Shown: positions 23,401 to 33,760 of the stretch, piece by piece | Layout of the letters: every line of letters begins with the position of its first letter | Numbering within the stretch: the first letter of the stretch is position 1 | Assembly (NCBI RefSeq): GCF_019703515.2 | Contig: NC_059362.1 | Coordinates: 29,986,326 to 30,050,325 of the forward strand | Length of the DNA stretch: 64,000 nt | Reading direction: 5' to 3' | Source: Myxocyprinus asiaticus | Lineage: Eukaryota > Chordata > Actinopteri > Cypriniformes > Catostomidae | Program-made: the position numbers and the translations under genes | Notes under the pieces: model-generated | The model's database searches: none | The model's input: the letters and a program-made list of their open reading frames with translations, nothing else | What the model was told of the DNA's origin: nothing

Positions 23401-24416
23401 CTGTTTTTCAATTCGGCATTGGATTCGGATGTTTTAAAATTAGACACTTTCAGAAAAGCCATGTGGGCTGCAAATATGACAAAGATTGGACACTTAAAAG
23501 ACAAAAAAATTGGATTAGCCCTGAAAATCTAGCTTCAAAACTGGGAATAAAATCAGTCAGGCTGGCACAAAACATGTTGACTTGGATTCTAGAGTCTCTG
23601 CCTCAGGACTATAAACTGGCAATGGAAACTTTTGATGAAGAGGCAGACAATTGTGATTTTCCAGAGTTGTTTTTCTCAGCACTGACTGGCACATGGCAAG
23701 AAAAAGAGGGATGCTTATTGTCATTTAAGACACCTAAGCTGGCCTTCTTTGGTGATGCTGATAAGAAAGCCATCTACATTATGTGTGTGAAAGTGTGGCA
23801 CCTTAACACACTGAAGAGTGTCAGTGAGTCAAAATGGTTGGAGGTTCTGGGGCCAGGTGCCTCCCCTAAAGGCTGCTGGAGGTCCCTGTACAAACCACCC
23901 ATTGAGAAAAGGTCTGGAGACCTTCAGTGGAGAATAGTACATGGGATTATAGCTACAAACAGACACAGAGCACACCTTGATCCAGAGGTAGGGGTAGGTT
24001 GTCCTTTTTGTAGAGAGCAGGAAACTGTTTTTCATTTGTTTTTAAAGTGTGAAAGGCTTCAACCTTTGTTTTGTATCTTAGAAGAGTGGGTTCATACTTT
24101 AAGGGAAGTTTTTACTCCAGCACTTTTCATCTATGGACCAAAGTATAGTAGAAGAAGGAGGGAAGTACATGTTCTGATTAACTTTCTGTTTGGTCAGGCA
24201 AAATTGGCTATATGGCTATCAAGAAAACATTTTTTGAATGATGCTGGGTCAACTGATGTTGTGTCTATTTTAAAAGGGTTATTAAAATCTTGCATTAAAA
24301 TTGAGTTTATGTATTACAAACTGGTCAATGATATGGAGATGTTTAAAGGTAAATGGGCTGTAAACCACTGTATTTGTGATGTTGATGTTGATGATTGCTT
24401 GCTATTTTATATTTAA
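20495..24416 (+). pseudogene. Tx1-clade ORF2 (endonuclease-reverse transcriptase), element 2
   Basis: The start is the ATG at 20,495. The APE-type endonuclease has FLQETHST, SHGTNLSAGVAVLFSP, VNIYAPNVG, VVGGDWN and ARLDRFYIS. In-frame stops fall at about 20,861 and 20,991. The reverse transcriptase begins near 21,935 (GKSPGLDGLPAEFYKSFW), with LKNWRPVAIL and LSLDQEKAFDRVDH, and keeps an intact YADD at 22,631-22,642. A frameshift near 22,490 separates fingers from palm; others occur near 21,890 and 22,800, and a stop lies at 23,041. The C-terminus (to 24,416) contains GDLQWRIVHGIIATN and CPFCREQETVFHLFLKC at about 24,000-24,050, the C-terminal Cys/His motif. Domain order and spacing are complete, so the element was full length when inserted, but it is not functional now. 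Confidence 0.8.
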
Positions 24417-24586
24417 GTGTTGTGTATGTTTTTTTTTCCTCTATGTATATATGTATGTGAAAAATGTAAATACAGGTATATGTATGTTTGAATTGTTATT
24501 ATTACTTTTTTTTTATTTTTTTAAATATAGGTCTTTTACGTTTTTATTAAATTATTAAAGAAGACCTAAAAAGTAAAAAAAAAAAG

Positions 24587-24619
24587 TCTCTCTCTCTCTG
24601 TCTCCCTCTCTGTCTTTCT
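24587..24619. repeat. Imperfect (TC)n between Tx1 element 2 and inverted family A
   Basis: A short, eroded TC tract with occasional G, C and T interruptions. It touches the 3' end of Tx1 element 2 on the left and the inverted 3' end of family A on the right, repeating the tail-to-tail arrangement seen at 8,434-8,507. Confidence 0.8.
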
Positions 24620-24829
24620 CAATTTCAATTTAAGGTACTTTATTAGCATGATTGTGTTACATACAATTTTGCCAAAGCATTAATACACAAAGCACATAAT
24701 GACAAGACAAAAAAAAAATAAAATAAATAAATATATATATATATATATATATAATAAAACAGTAACAAATAACAATAAAAACAGAATTAAAATAAGGTGC
24801 TAGGTAATGAATAAAATAAATATAATGAA
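24620..24829 (-). mobile_element. Family A LINE, 3'UTR fragment (inverted)
   Basis: Read on the minus strand this matches 8,270-8,433. Shared words include CACCTTATTTTAATTCT, TTGTCTTGTCATTAT, ATCATGCTAATAAAGTAC and TTAAATTGAAATTGAGA. Only the 3'UTR is present, with an (AT)n expansion at about 24,731-24,752. Its 3' end lies at the TC/GA tract. Confidence 0.8.
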
Positions 24830-24846
24830 TAAAATCTCTCTCTCTC

Positions 24847-27277
24847 AAGATGGACTCAAGATGGCGCGGAGTATGGCTGCTGCGTTGCGAGATCCGACAC
24901 AACATAGCAATGTTTTGTTTGTTTTGTTCACAATTCTTATGTTTTTTGTCTTGGATGTTGTCTGCCTTATTGTCTATGACAGACAAACACTTTTGGACAT
25001 TGGTTCAGCGATCTCACACCGAAAACCGGACTTCACATTCCTCAATGCCGACCCGCTGTTTACAAACACGCAAGCAGAGCCCTTTGTCTGGGCAGCATGG
25101 CCGCGGAAACGCAGGAGGAAAAGGGGAAACAGAGCCGCCATTCTCATCAGAGTAAGACGCCACGCAAATCGACCCCCGCTACCCACTATTCTACTGGCAA
25201 ATGTTCAGTCTCTGGATAACAAGCTCTGCGAGCTCAAAGCGCGGATCTCTTTCCAACGAGAGACGAGGGACTGCTGCATTATCTGCCTAACAGAAACTTG
25301 GATGTCTGCCAAGAATGTGTTTCATCAGAACGTGCGTAGAGGAAGTGATTCCGACCAGAACTGTACGAATCTATCCGAATCAGAAGCCATGGATCAATAG
25401 CGATGTTCGCGCGGCACTTAATGTGCGGACCTCCGCTTTTAATTCCGGGAATGCGGAGGAGCATAAACAAGCCAGTTATGCCCTCTGAAAAACTATTAAA
25501 ACAGCAAAACGCCAGTACAGGAGCAAGATTGAAGCACAGCTTAACACCACCAACTCTAGAAGCATGTGGCAGGGAATTAACATCATCACGGACTTTAAAG
25601 GGAATAAAAACTCCGCCATGAACACCGCTGCCTCTCTACCGGATGAGCTAAATACTTTTTATGCTCGTTTCGAGGGAAATAACACCGCCCTCGCGAAGAG
25701 AGCTCTCGCGGCCGAAGCTACAGAGGTTAGTTCACTCTCCGTCTCTGTAACGGATGTAACCCGATCCTTCCGACGGGTGAATATCCGCAAAGCCGCGGGC
25801 CCAGACGGCATTCCGGGCCGTGTCATCAGAGCGTGCGCGAACCAGCTGGCTGGTGTTTTTACGGACATTTTCAACCTTTCCCTCTCTTTGTCTGTAGTCC
25901 CCACATGCTTTAAAACATCCACCATTGTGCCTGTACCAAAACAATCAAAAATAACTTGTTTAAATGACTGGCGTCCTGTTGCTCTGACCCCCATCATCAG
26001 CAAATGTTTTGAGAGACTAATCAGAGATTACATCTGCTCTGTATTGCCACTCAATCTTGACCCGCTGCAGTTTGCTTACTGCAACAACTGCTCCACTGAT
26101 GATGCCATTGCATCTACAATACACACTGCTCTCTCCCACCTGGAAAAAAAGAACACTTATGTGAGAATGCTGTTTGTAGACTACAGCTCAGCATTCAACA
26201 CCATAGTGCCCTCCAAGCTAGATGAGAAACTCCGGGCTCTGGGCTTAAACAGCTCGCTGTGCAGCTGGATCCTGGACTTCCTGTCAAGCAGATGCCAGGT
26301 GGTTAGAATAGGCAGCAACATCTCCTCATCACTAACCCTCGACACTGGAGCCCCGCAGGGCTGTGTTCTCAGCCCACTACTGTATTCCTTGTACACACAT
26401 GACTGTGTGGCAACACATAGCTCCAATGCCATCATTAAGTTTGCTGATGACACGACGGTGGTAGGTCTGATCACTGACAATGATGAAACAGCCTACAGAG
26501 AGGAGGTGCACACTCTGACACACTGGTGTCAGGAGCACAACCTCTCCCTCAACGTCAGTAAGACAAAGGAGCTTGTGGTGGACTTCAGAAGAAAAGACAG
26601 AGAACACAGTCCCATCACCATCAATGGAGCACCAGTGGAGAGAGTCAGCAGCTTCAAGTTCCTGGGTGTCCACATCACTGAGGAACTCACATGGTCCGTC
26701 CACAGTCGTTGTGAAGAAGGCTCATCAGCGCCTCTTCTTCCTGAGACGGCTGAGGAAGTTTGGAATGAACCGCCACATCCTCACACGGTTCTACGCCTGC
26801 ACTGTGGAGAGCATCCTGACTGGCTGTATCTCCGCCTGGTACGGCAATAGCACCGCCCACAACCGCAAAGCACTGCAAAGGGTGGTGCAAACTGCCAGAC
26901 ACATCATCGGAGGTGAGCTTCCCTCCCTCCAGGAAATATATACAAGGCGGTGTGTGAAAAAAGCTCGGAGGATCATCAGAGACTCCAGCCACCCGAGCCA
27001 TGGGCTGTTCTCACTGCTACCATCAGGTAAGCGGTATCGCAGCATCAGGACCCGCACCAGCCGACTCCATGATAGCTTCTTCCCCCAAGCAATCAGACTT
27101 CTGAACTCTTGATCTCCCATGATCAAAATACATCAGCACTGCACTTTATTACCCTTACTCTTATATCTCACACCGGACTGTCATAAATTATATTATTATT
27201 ATTATTATTATATTATGTTCTCTCTTAACAACTGACTATCAACCGACAGCCTGAATATCAATACAGTACAATACTGT

Positions 27278-27322
<45 letters not shown>

Positions 27323-27610
27323 CTTTTTTTATATATATTTTAATTTTTAATTTTTATTGAATAATGTGCGTTGAAAAACAGCGTATTGTATACTGTACAG
27401 TGTATGTTATTATTTGTATATTGTTGAGTGTAATTATGTGTATAACAGATGTTTAAATTGTGTTGTGTTAATTTGATGTTATTGTAAATTGGTATATGTC
27501 TCATCACTGTCACGACTGCTATGTTGATCGGAACTGCACCCAAGAATTTCACACACCATTGCACTTGTGTATATGGCTGTGTGACAATAAAGTGATTTGA
27601 TTTGATTTGA
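24847..27610 (+). mobile_element. L2/CR1-like LINE inserted in (TC)n
   Basis: The element starts AAGATGGACTCAAGATGGCG at 24,847 and ends with AATAAAGTGATTTGATTTGA at 27,610. The word AAATCTCTCTCTCTC precedes it (24,832-24,846) and follows it (27,611-27,625), which looks like a target duplication made of microsatellite. The 3'UTR (27,113-27,610) has (AT)n at about 27,283-27,318. An internal deletion in the endonuclease and a frameshift in ORF2 make it inactive. Family placement (L2, CR1 or Rex1 group) is by reverse transcriptase motifs only. Confidence 0.75.
24850..27112 (+). pseudogene. L2/CR1-like ORF2 (EN-RT), internally deleted
   Basis: The N-terminal part contains LANVQSLDNKLCELKARI and CLTETWMS, the beginning of an APE endonuclease. 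Right after this (about 25,320-25,350) the frame jumps to a region homologous to the EN-RT linker (NQKPWINSDVRAAL at about 25,385), so most of the endonuclease is missing. A TGA follows at about 25,487. The reverse transcriptase runs from about 25,780 ([13 protein letters not shown]) through [22 protein letters not shown] and GAPQGCVLSPLLY to an intact FADD at 26,440-26,451. A frameshift near 26,700 moves the thumb into another frame (KKAHQRLFFLRRLRKFGM), which ends at 27,112 after FFPQAIRLLNS. The catalytic Asp residues remain, but the protein could not be made whole. Confidence 0.8.
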
Positions 27611-27613
27611 AAA

Positions 27614-27639
27614 TCTCTCTCTCTCTCTCTCTCTCTCTC
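27614..27639. repeat. (TC)n microsatellite, 3' border of the L2/CR1-like LINE
   Basis: About 13 CT units continuing the tract interrupted by the LINE insertion. Confidence 0.9.
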
Positions 27640-28209
27640 CTATACATAAAGCTAATGAAGATGCTCATCACAATCTATCTGTGCTGACAGTAATGCTTCT
27701 GTTACCCACTGACCTTTAGGAACATGCTAGTATGCTTTAAAACAAGCCTGTATGGATATCCAACCACAGAGAGAGACAGCCACCCCTTTCTCCTTCCCCT
27801 TGACTAACAACAACAGAAAAGGAAGGAAAACCAAGTCCTTGGGGGAATTATCGGTTTAGCCATGGCATGAACAAACTAAACTCATAATTAACCAACAGTA
27901 ACATGCATCATATGTATTATTATATTGACACCAAACATACCCACAATTCTATACTGACTTAGACTATATTATGCTAAAAAATAACATACATTTTTATATT
28001 TTCTATGGTTTTTGTGGACTAAGTAATGTGGCAGTGCTAAAATCGATAACTGCATTTTGTATTTGGGCACTGAAAGCTCAGATTGAAGTGCAGCAATTAT
28101 ATAAACACACTAGCTCTGTTCCAAAACCTAGTGAGCTGCCCCGGTGCCCCCAACCTACATCGGCAGCTTCTGTTTTAAGGCAACATTCTAAATGTCATGG
28201 AACCTTATT
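27640..28209. other. Intergenic DNA, possible MITE half
   Basis: No gene seen. The end (about 28,110-28,209) starts CTGTTCCAAAACCTAGTGAG, a common fish MITE terminus. Its other half may continue after the Tc1 element at 30,157. Confidence 0.35.
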
Positions 28210-28580
28210 CAGTGCATTCAGAAAGTATTCAGACCCCTTCATTTTTTTTCACATTTTTTATGTTGCAGCCTTATGCTAAAATGCTTTATTATTTTTTTCT
28301 CTCACATCAATCTACACTTCATATCCCATAATGACAAAGCAAAAAACAGATTTTTGATAACTGCAAATGTATTAAAAGGAAAAAACTGAAATATCACATT
28401 GGCAAGTATTCGGACCCTTTGCTTGCAATTGAAATTAAGCTCAAGTGCATCCCATTTCTCTTTACACTTTGATTGGAGTCCACCTGTGGAAATAAAATGT
28501 ATTTTATATGATTTGTAAATACACACACCTGTCTATAAGGTCTCACTGCTGAAAATGCATATCAGAGCAAAAACTAAGCC

Positions 28581-29510
28581 ATGAGGTCAAAGGAACTGCC
28601 TGCAGAGCTCAGAGACAGGATTGTGTGGAGGCACAGATCTGGGGAAGGCTACAAAAACAATTTTGGCTGCATTGAAGGTTCCCAAGAGCACAGTGGCCTC
28701 CATAATTCTTAAATGGAAGAAGTTTGGAACAATCAGGACCCTTCCTAGCGCTGGCCGCCCGGCCAAACTGAGCAATCGGGGGAGAAGGGCATTGGTAAGA
28801 GAGGTGACCAAGAACCCAATGGTTACTCTGGTTGAGCTCCAGAGATCATGTGCTGAGATGGGAGAAACTTGCACAAGGACAACCTTCACTGCAACACTTC
28901 ACTGATCTGGGCTTTATGACAGAGTGGATAGACGGAAGCATCTCCTCAGTGCAAGATGCATTAAAAAGCACCTAAAGGACTCTCAGACTGTGAGAAACAA
29001 GATTCTCTGGTCTGATGAAACGAAGATTGAACTGTTTGGCCTCAATTCCCAGCATCGTGTCTGGAGAAACCAAGCACCGCTCGTCACCTGCACAATAACA
29101 TCCCAATGGTGAAGCATGGTGGTGGTAGCATCATGCTGTGGGGGTGTTTTTTCAGCAGCAGGGACTGGGGAACTGGTCAGGACCTCAGAATGGGCCGAAG
29201 GTTTACCTTCCAACAGGACAATGACCCTAAGCACACAGCCAAGACAACGCAAGAGTGGCTTACGGACAACTCTGTGAATGTCCTTGAGTGAACCAGCCAG
29301 AGCACGGACTTGAACCCAATCGAACATCTCTGGAGAGACCTGAAAATGGCTGTCCACTGATGGTCCCCATCCAACCTGACAGAGCTTGAGAGGATCTGCA
29401 GAGAAGAATAGCAGAAAATCCCCAAATCCAGGTGTGCAAAGCTTGTCTCATCATACCCAAAAAGACCTGAGGCTGTAATCGCTGCCAAAGGTGCTTCAAC
29501 TAAGTACTGA
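28581..29510 (+). pseudogene. Tc1-like transposase pseudogene
   Basis: Tc1 transposases cut and paste by a DDE catalytic triad after a paired-type helix-turn-helix. The ATG at 28,581 opens with MRSKELPAELRDRIV. A frameshift near 28,650 leads into the helix-turn-helix region with VPKSTVASIILKWKKFGT and the GRP-rich linker (SAGRPAKL). The catalytic region is visible as [11 protein letters not shown] (first Asp), [11 protein letters not shown] (second Asp) and DLNPIEHLW (Glu), spread over at least three frames. Stops fall at about 28,900, 29,110, 29,290 and 29,360. The normal length is about 340 residues and the remnant covers nearly all of it. The terminal stop is at 29,508-29,510. Not functional. 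Confidence 0.85.
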
Positions 29511-29559
29511 GTTAAGGGTCTGAATACTTATGTCAATGTGATATTTAAGTTTTTTTTTC

Positions 29560-29973
29560 TCCCCAGTTTGGAATGCACAATTTCCAATGTGCTCTAAGTC
29601 CTCGTGGAGGCGACTCGCCTCAATCCAGGTGGCGGAGGACGAATCTCAGTTGCCTCCGTGTCTGAGGCCATCAATCCGTGCATCTTATCACATGGCTTGT
29701 TGAGCGCGTTACCGCAGAGACGTAGCGCGTGTGGAGGCCCATGCTATTCTCCCCGCATCCATGCACAACTCACCACGTACCCCACCGAGCATGAGAACCA
29801 CACATTATAGTAACCACGAGGAGGTTACCCCATGTGACTCTACCCTCCCTAGCAACAGGACCAATTTGGTTGCTTAGGAGACCTTGCTGGAGTCACTCAG
29901 CATGCCCTGGATTCAAACTCGTGACTCCAGGGGTGGTAGTCAGCGTCAATACTCCCTGAGCTACCCAGGCCCC
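29560..29973 (-). mobile_element. tRNA-derived SINE (second family) in the Tc1 right TIR
   Basis: On the minus strand it starts near 29,973 with GGGCCTGGGTAGCTCAGGGA. It has a box A-like TAGCTCAGGGAGT (29,951-29,963), a box B-like GAGTTTGAATCC (29,909-29,920) and a GC-rich body, and ends AAATTGTGCATTCCAAACTG before a T-rich run. AGTTTTTT-type sequence on both sides (about 29,548-29,559 and 29,976-29,990) is a likely target duplication. Confidence 0.65.
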
Positions 29974-30156
29974 TCAGTTTTTTCTTTTTAATAAATTTGC
30001 AAAGTAATCAAAAATCTGTTTTTTGCTTTGTCATTATGGGGTATGGAGTGTAGATTGATGTGAAAAAAAATTATTTAAAGCATTTTAGCATAAGGCTGCA
30101 ACATAACAAAATGTGAAAAAAATGAAGGGATCTGAATACTTTCTAAATGCACTGTA

Positions 30157-31240
30157 AGTGACTGATTTGGAATGGTCTACATAGGCAACAACTTAAATAC
30201 ACAAGCAGTTCAACAAATAGTGTCAGCAACACAAATAGCGCATGGCATGGAATAGTCTACTCGCAATTGAATTTAAATGAGTTTGACGTTAGCATGTTGC
30301 TAAGCTTATTACTATTAAAGCTATTACTTTAATAAGCATAGAAATACGTAGCATAGCACACATACATTTTTAATTTCAGTAAACTATTTTGCATGAATAC
30401 ATTTCAGTAATGAATGAAACATAAGTTTATTTATTTATTTTAAATTAATTATTTTTTTCTTGCCTCGTCCTTCACCTTTGATTTACATCTTCACTGGGCT
30501 CATCAGAATGCATTCTGAGACTGCCTTCTTTGCTAAGGATACAGTACATGCAATGCTGCCTTAGGACAGGAAAAAACAGGAAGAATAGGCAGAAAAGACA
30601 CCTACCTTTGGGTTTTGAGACAGAGCAACTGTCTGTACACTCAGTGCACTTTGACCTCTAACCTTTAGAATACTGTCAGGTATCATTCTCCACTCCCCTA
30701 ATATTTTTCTCAATCTAAACAGGCAGTGAATTAGATCATGGTATCAGCTGTGTTCTGATAAAGACAAGAAGCTGCTGATCTATCAAGAGGAATTCTTTAT
30801 TCATATAAAATCTGCATGAAAGAAGGGGTTTCAGACAGTTCATATCAATCTGACTGGTAGAAATGTTCCATCATGATATGGCACATTTAAACGGCCCAGT
30901 GACAAGAATGCATCAGAAGCCACACTATCTGATAAAACACGGATACGATATGTGCTGATAAGATAAACCTCTGCTGAACCACAACCAAAGACAAACAGCC
31001 ACATTAGTTCACTGTTGTATAACATCTATCAGTCTACACAAAAATGGGAGCAGGCTATAAGAGGAGAGAAAGAGACTGAGAAAAAGCACTGGGGTAAGTG
31101 ATCTGAATGGGCTGGCAATCAGTTAGCAAAAATGAAAATGGATAATTATTTGTCTGAGGCAGATGACACAAATCCATTTTCAAAGGAGGCTAAAATACAG
31201 ATGCAACATTGAGGTAACAAATCCGAATGTTAAAGCTGAA
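30157..31240. other. Intergenic DNA
   Basis: No gene, domain or clear repeat boundary seen on either strand. Confidence 0.5.
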
Positions 31241-32425
31241 GCCATTCTTAATCCATAGGGTTTAATATGACGTCGGCCCACCCTTTGCAGCTAACAGCTT
31301 CAACTCTTCTGGGAAGGCTTTCCACAAGGTTTAGGAGTGTGTTTATGGGAATTTTTGACCATTCTTCCAGAAGCGCATTTGTGAGGTCAGACACTGATGT
31401 TGGACGAGAAGGCCTGGCTCGCAGTCTTCGCTCTAATTCATCCCAAAGGTGCTCTATCGGGTTGAGGTCAGGACTCTGTGCAGGCCAGTCAAGTTCTTCC
31501 ACACCAAACTCGCTCATCTATGTCTTTATGGACCTTGCTTTGTGCACTGGTGCGCAGTCATGTTGGAACAGGAAGGGGCCATCCCCAAACTGTTCCCACA
31601 AAGTTGGGAGCATGAAATTGTCCAAAATCTCTTGGTATGCTGAAGCATTCAGAGTTCCTTTCACTGGAACTAAGGGGCCAAGCCCAGCTCCTGAAAAACA
31701 ACCCCACACCATAATCCCCCCTCCACCAAACTTCACAGTTGGCACAATGCAGTCAGACAAGTACCGTTCTCCTGGCAACCGCCAAACCCAGACTCGTCCA
31801 TCAGATTGCCAGATGGAGAAGCGTGATTCGTCACTCCAGAGAACGCGTCTCCACTGCTCTAGAGTCCAGTGGCGGCGTGCTTTATACCACTGCATCCGAC
31901 GCTTTGCATTGCACTTGGTGATGTATGGCTTGGATGCAGCTGCTCGGCCATGGAAACCCATTCCATGAAGCTCTCTATGCACTGTTCTTGAGCTAATCTG
32001 AAGGCCACATGAACTTTGGAGGTCTGTAGCGATTGACTCTGCAGAAAGTTGGCGACCTCTGCGCACTATGCGCCTCAGCATCCGCTGACCCCGCTCTGTC
32101 ATTTTACGTGGCCTACCACTTCGTGGCTGAGTTGCTGTCATTCCCAATCCCTTCCACTTTGTTGTAATACCACTGACAGTTGACTGTGGAATATTTAGTA
32201 GCGAGGAAATTTCACGACTGGACTTGTTGCACAGGTGGCATCCTATCACAGTACCATGCTGGAATTCACTGAGCTCCTGAGAGCGGCCCATTCTTTCACA
32301 AATGTTTGTAGAAGCAGTCTGCATGCCTAGGTGCTTCATTTTATACACCTGTGGCCATGGAAGTGATTGGAACACCTGAATTCAATTATTTGGATGGGTG
32401 AGCGAATACTTTTGGCAATATAGTG
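31241..32425 (-). mobile_element. Tc1/mariner transposon lacking its 3' terminal repeat
   Basis: The 5' end is present on the minus strand: CACTATATTGCCAAAAGTAT from 32,425, preceded by a TA at 32,426-32,427. After the transposase stop the sequence continues only to about 31,241 (reading CCTATGGATTAAGAATGG). It then loses any resemblance to the expected inverted terminus within about 100 bases. The copy therefore has only one TIR and cannot move. Confidence 0.75.
31248..32339 (-). pseudogene. Tc1-like transposase with a single nonsense codon
   Basis: The reading frame runs from [10 protein letters not shown] at 32,339 (an alternative start, [10 protein letters not shown], is at 32,291) to a stop at 31,248-31,250. 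The order is a helix-turn-helix with [18 protein letters not shown], a GRPRK hinge, a second helix-turn-helix with [14 protein letters not shown], and the DDE domain: [11 protein letters not shown] (Asp), [11 protein letters not shown] (Asp) and DLNPIEHLWDELERRL (Glu). All three catalytic residues are present. The only visible lesion is a TAG at 31,518-31,520 between the second Asp and the Glu; the frame is the same on both sides. This is the least damaged transposon gene in the window, so the insertion may be fairly recent. Loss of the 3' terminal repeat still disables the copy in cis. Confidence 0.85.
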
Positions 32426-32785
32426 TATATTATAAATATAAAAATTATAATAATTAAAATGCATTACATAATTGTGGCAGATGATTAAAGCATTGATAAT
32501 ACAATACAAATAGTGGCTTTAAAAGGCAATATATTGCTTATTTAAATATTATTAAACACGAGACTTGGGCTTCCCGATGAACAACTACACTACCCATGAT
32601 CCAGCAGGGAAAGATCCAATTTTTGGTCCAATCAGAGAAATGCTGCCAACAAAGCCCGCCAAACAAGTCCAGCAGCAACCGCCCACTTCCATGACGAACT
32701 GTGAATAACAAAATCGAGTCGGTCTCCCTACACCCTCAAACGACATATACCGTATATTTGTATGTATCTTAATATTTTGCAGTAA
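32426..32785. other. Intergenic DNA with one member of an inverted repeat pair
   Basis: The segment 32,683-32,745 matches 36,392-36,460 in inverted orientation (shared words GGAGACCGACTC and ATGGAAGTGGGCG). It also holds ACTACACTACCCATGATCC (about 32,585-32,604), similar to the ZNF143/Staf motif. No gene seen. Confidence 0.4.
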
Positions 32786-33760
32786 AAATATACGGAGTGA
32801 CTATTTGCACTAGGTGTTATTAGGATCTGCCACACATTGTGGCTATTTGTACTCAAATAGTGTGGTGGAAACAGAAATTGAAGACAAACTGCATCCCCAA
32901 GTGTTGCTGCAGGGACATGAGGTGTTATGATGGTTTGGATGTACTTTTTTCATGTGGATGATCTGGGTTCATTTCCCCCTTTTGTCCCACTTTTTCCCAT
33001 TCTGTTTCCTGTTTCCAGTCTTAAGGTGAGTCCCAAACCACATACTTCTGCACTATTCTATGCCATTTTGTAGTGCAAGTAGTATGTTTACACTGAAAAT
33101 GCAAAAAAAAACAAAAAACAAAAGTATACTACAAATACCCGGATTGTGCACTTCTTCAACCGTCAAAACAGAGTGTGCACTGTTTGACACTTCATGCACT
33201 GAGCACCCGTGGCTTGTTATAAGAAGTGGAAGGGGTGGTGTTACCTGGTTGCGATGCTAGTCTGACAAAACAGTTGTGAACAATGGCAAATGTGCACCTT
33301 GCAAATGTGAGTTAATGTTTTACCATCATCCACGCTGTGTAAATATGTTAATTATTTTAAGTGTTAAACTGAGTGACAACACATCACGTGCGTTAGAAAT
33401 GTCACTTCCATCAGCTGTTAAATGGTGAATGCTTCCATGTAGTTAAAAAAAACATTAAGTGTTCCATTTGGGACGATACTACACTTTGAAATTTCAAAGC
33501 TTTAATAAACAGCTTTAATACTTCCTTTAATACTACTTATGACAATAAATAAAAATTCATATAAAGGTTGGTTGCCTCGAAGTGATTTGGTCACAGTGAC
33601 GTTCAGGGAGTTGAGAGATATGTTTGATGCTGGTCAAATTAACCATGTTTTTACTATAGCAATATGGTAATATGGGAGCCATAGTTTTAATGCAATTAAC
33701 CAAGGTGTCCTACGGTAATATGGTGTTATTATAGTAATCATGATTAATTTTGTTAATGTT
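32786..33760. repeat. Interspersed repeat, copy 1 (split by a small insertion)
   Basis: Copy 1 of a repeat also found at 37,838-38,310 in the same orientation. Shared words include GGAGTGACTATTTGCA, TTTTGTCCCACTTTTTCCCA and TTCCTTTAATACTACTTAT. The GATGATCTGGGTTCATTTCC part resembles a degraded tRNA box B, so a SINE origin is possible. Compared with copy 2, about 490 bases are inserted at roughly 33,020-33,515. The insert has GTCCCAAA-type inverted ends and is probably a MITE. Confidence 0.5.

Larger units (their letters stand above)
28210..30154 (+). mobile_element. Tc1/mariner transposon (degraded) with SINE insertion
   Basis: The inverted ends are CAGTGCATTCAGAAAGTATT at 28,210 and, reversed, CAGTGCATTTAGAAAGTATT at 30,154. 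The repeats extend about 200 bases inward, with internal direct repeats (AAGTATTCGGACCC-type near 28,410 and its partner near 29,520). A TA follows the right end (30,155-30,156); the left flank is TT, probably a mutated TA. The right repeat is split by a SINE at 29,560-29,973. Confidence 0.8.

Noticed and set aside
24376..24558. Short hydrophobic open frame after Tx1 element 2 ORF2
   Set aside because: Falls in the AT-rich 3'UTR of the LINE; composition explains it.
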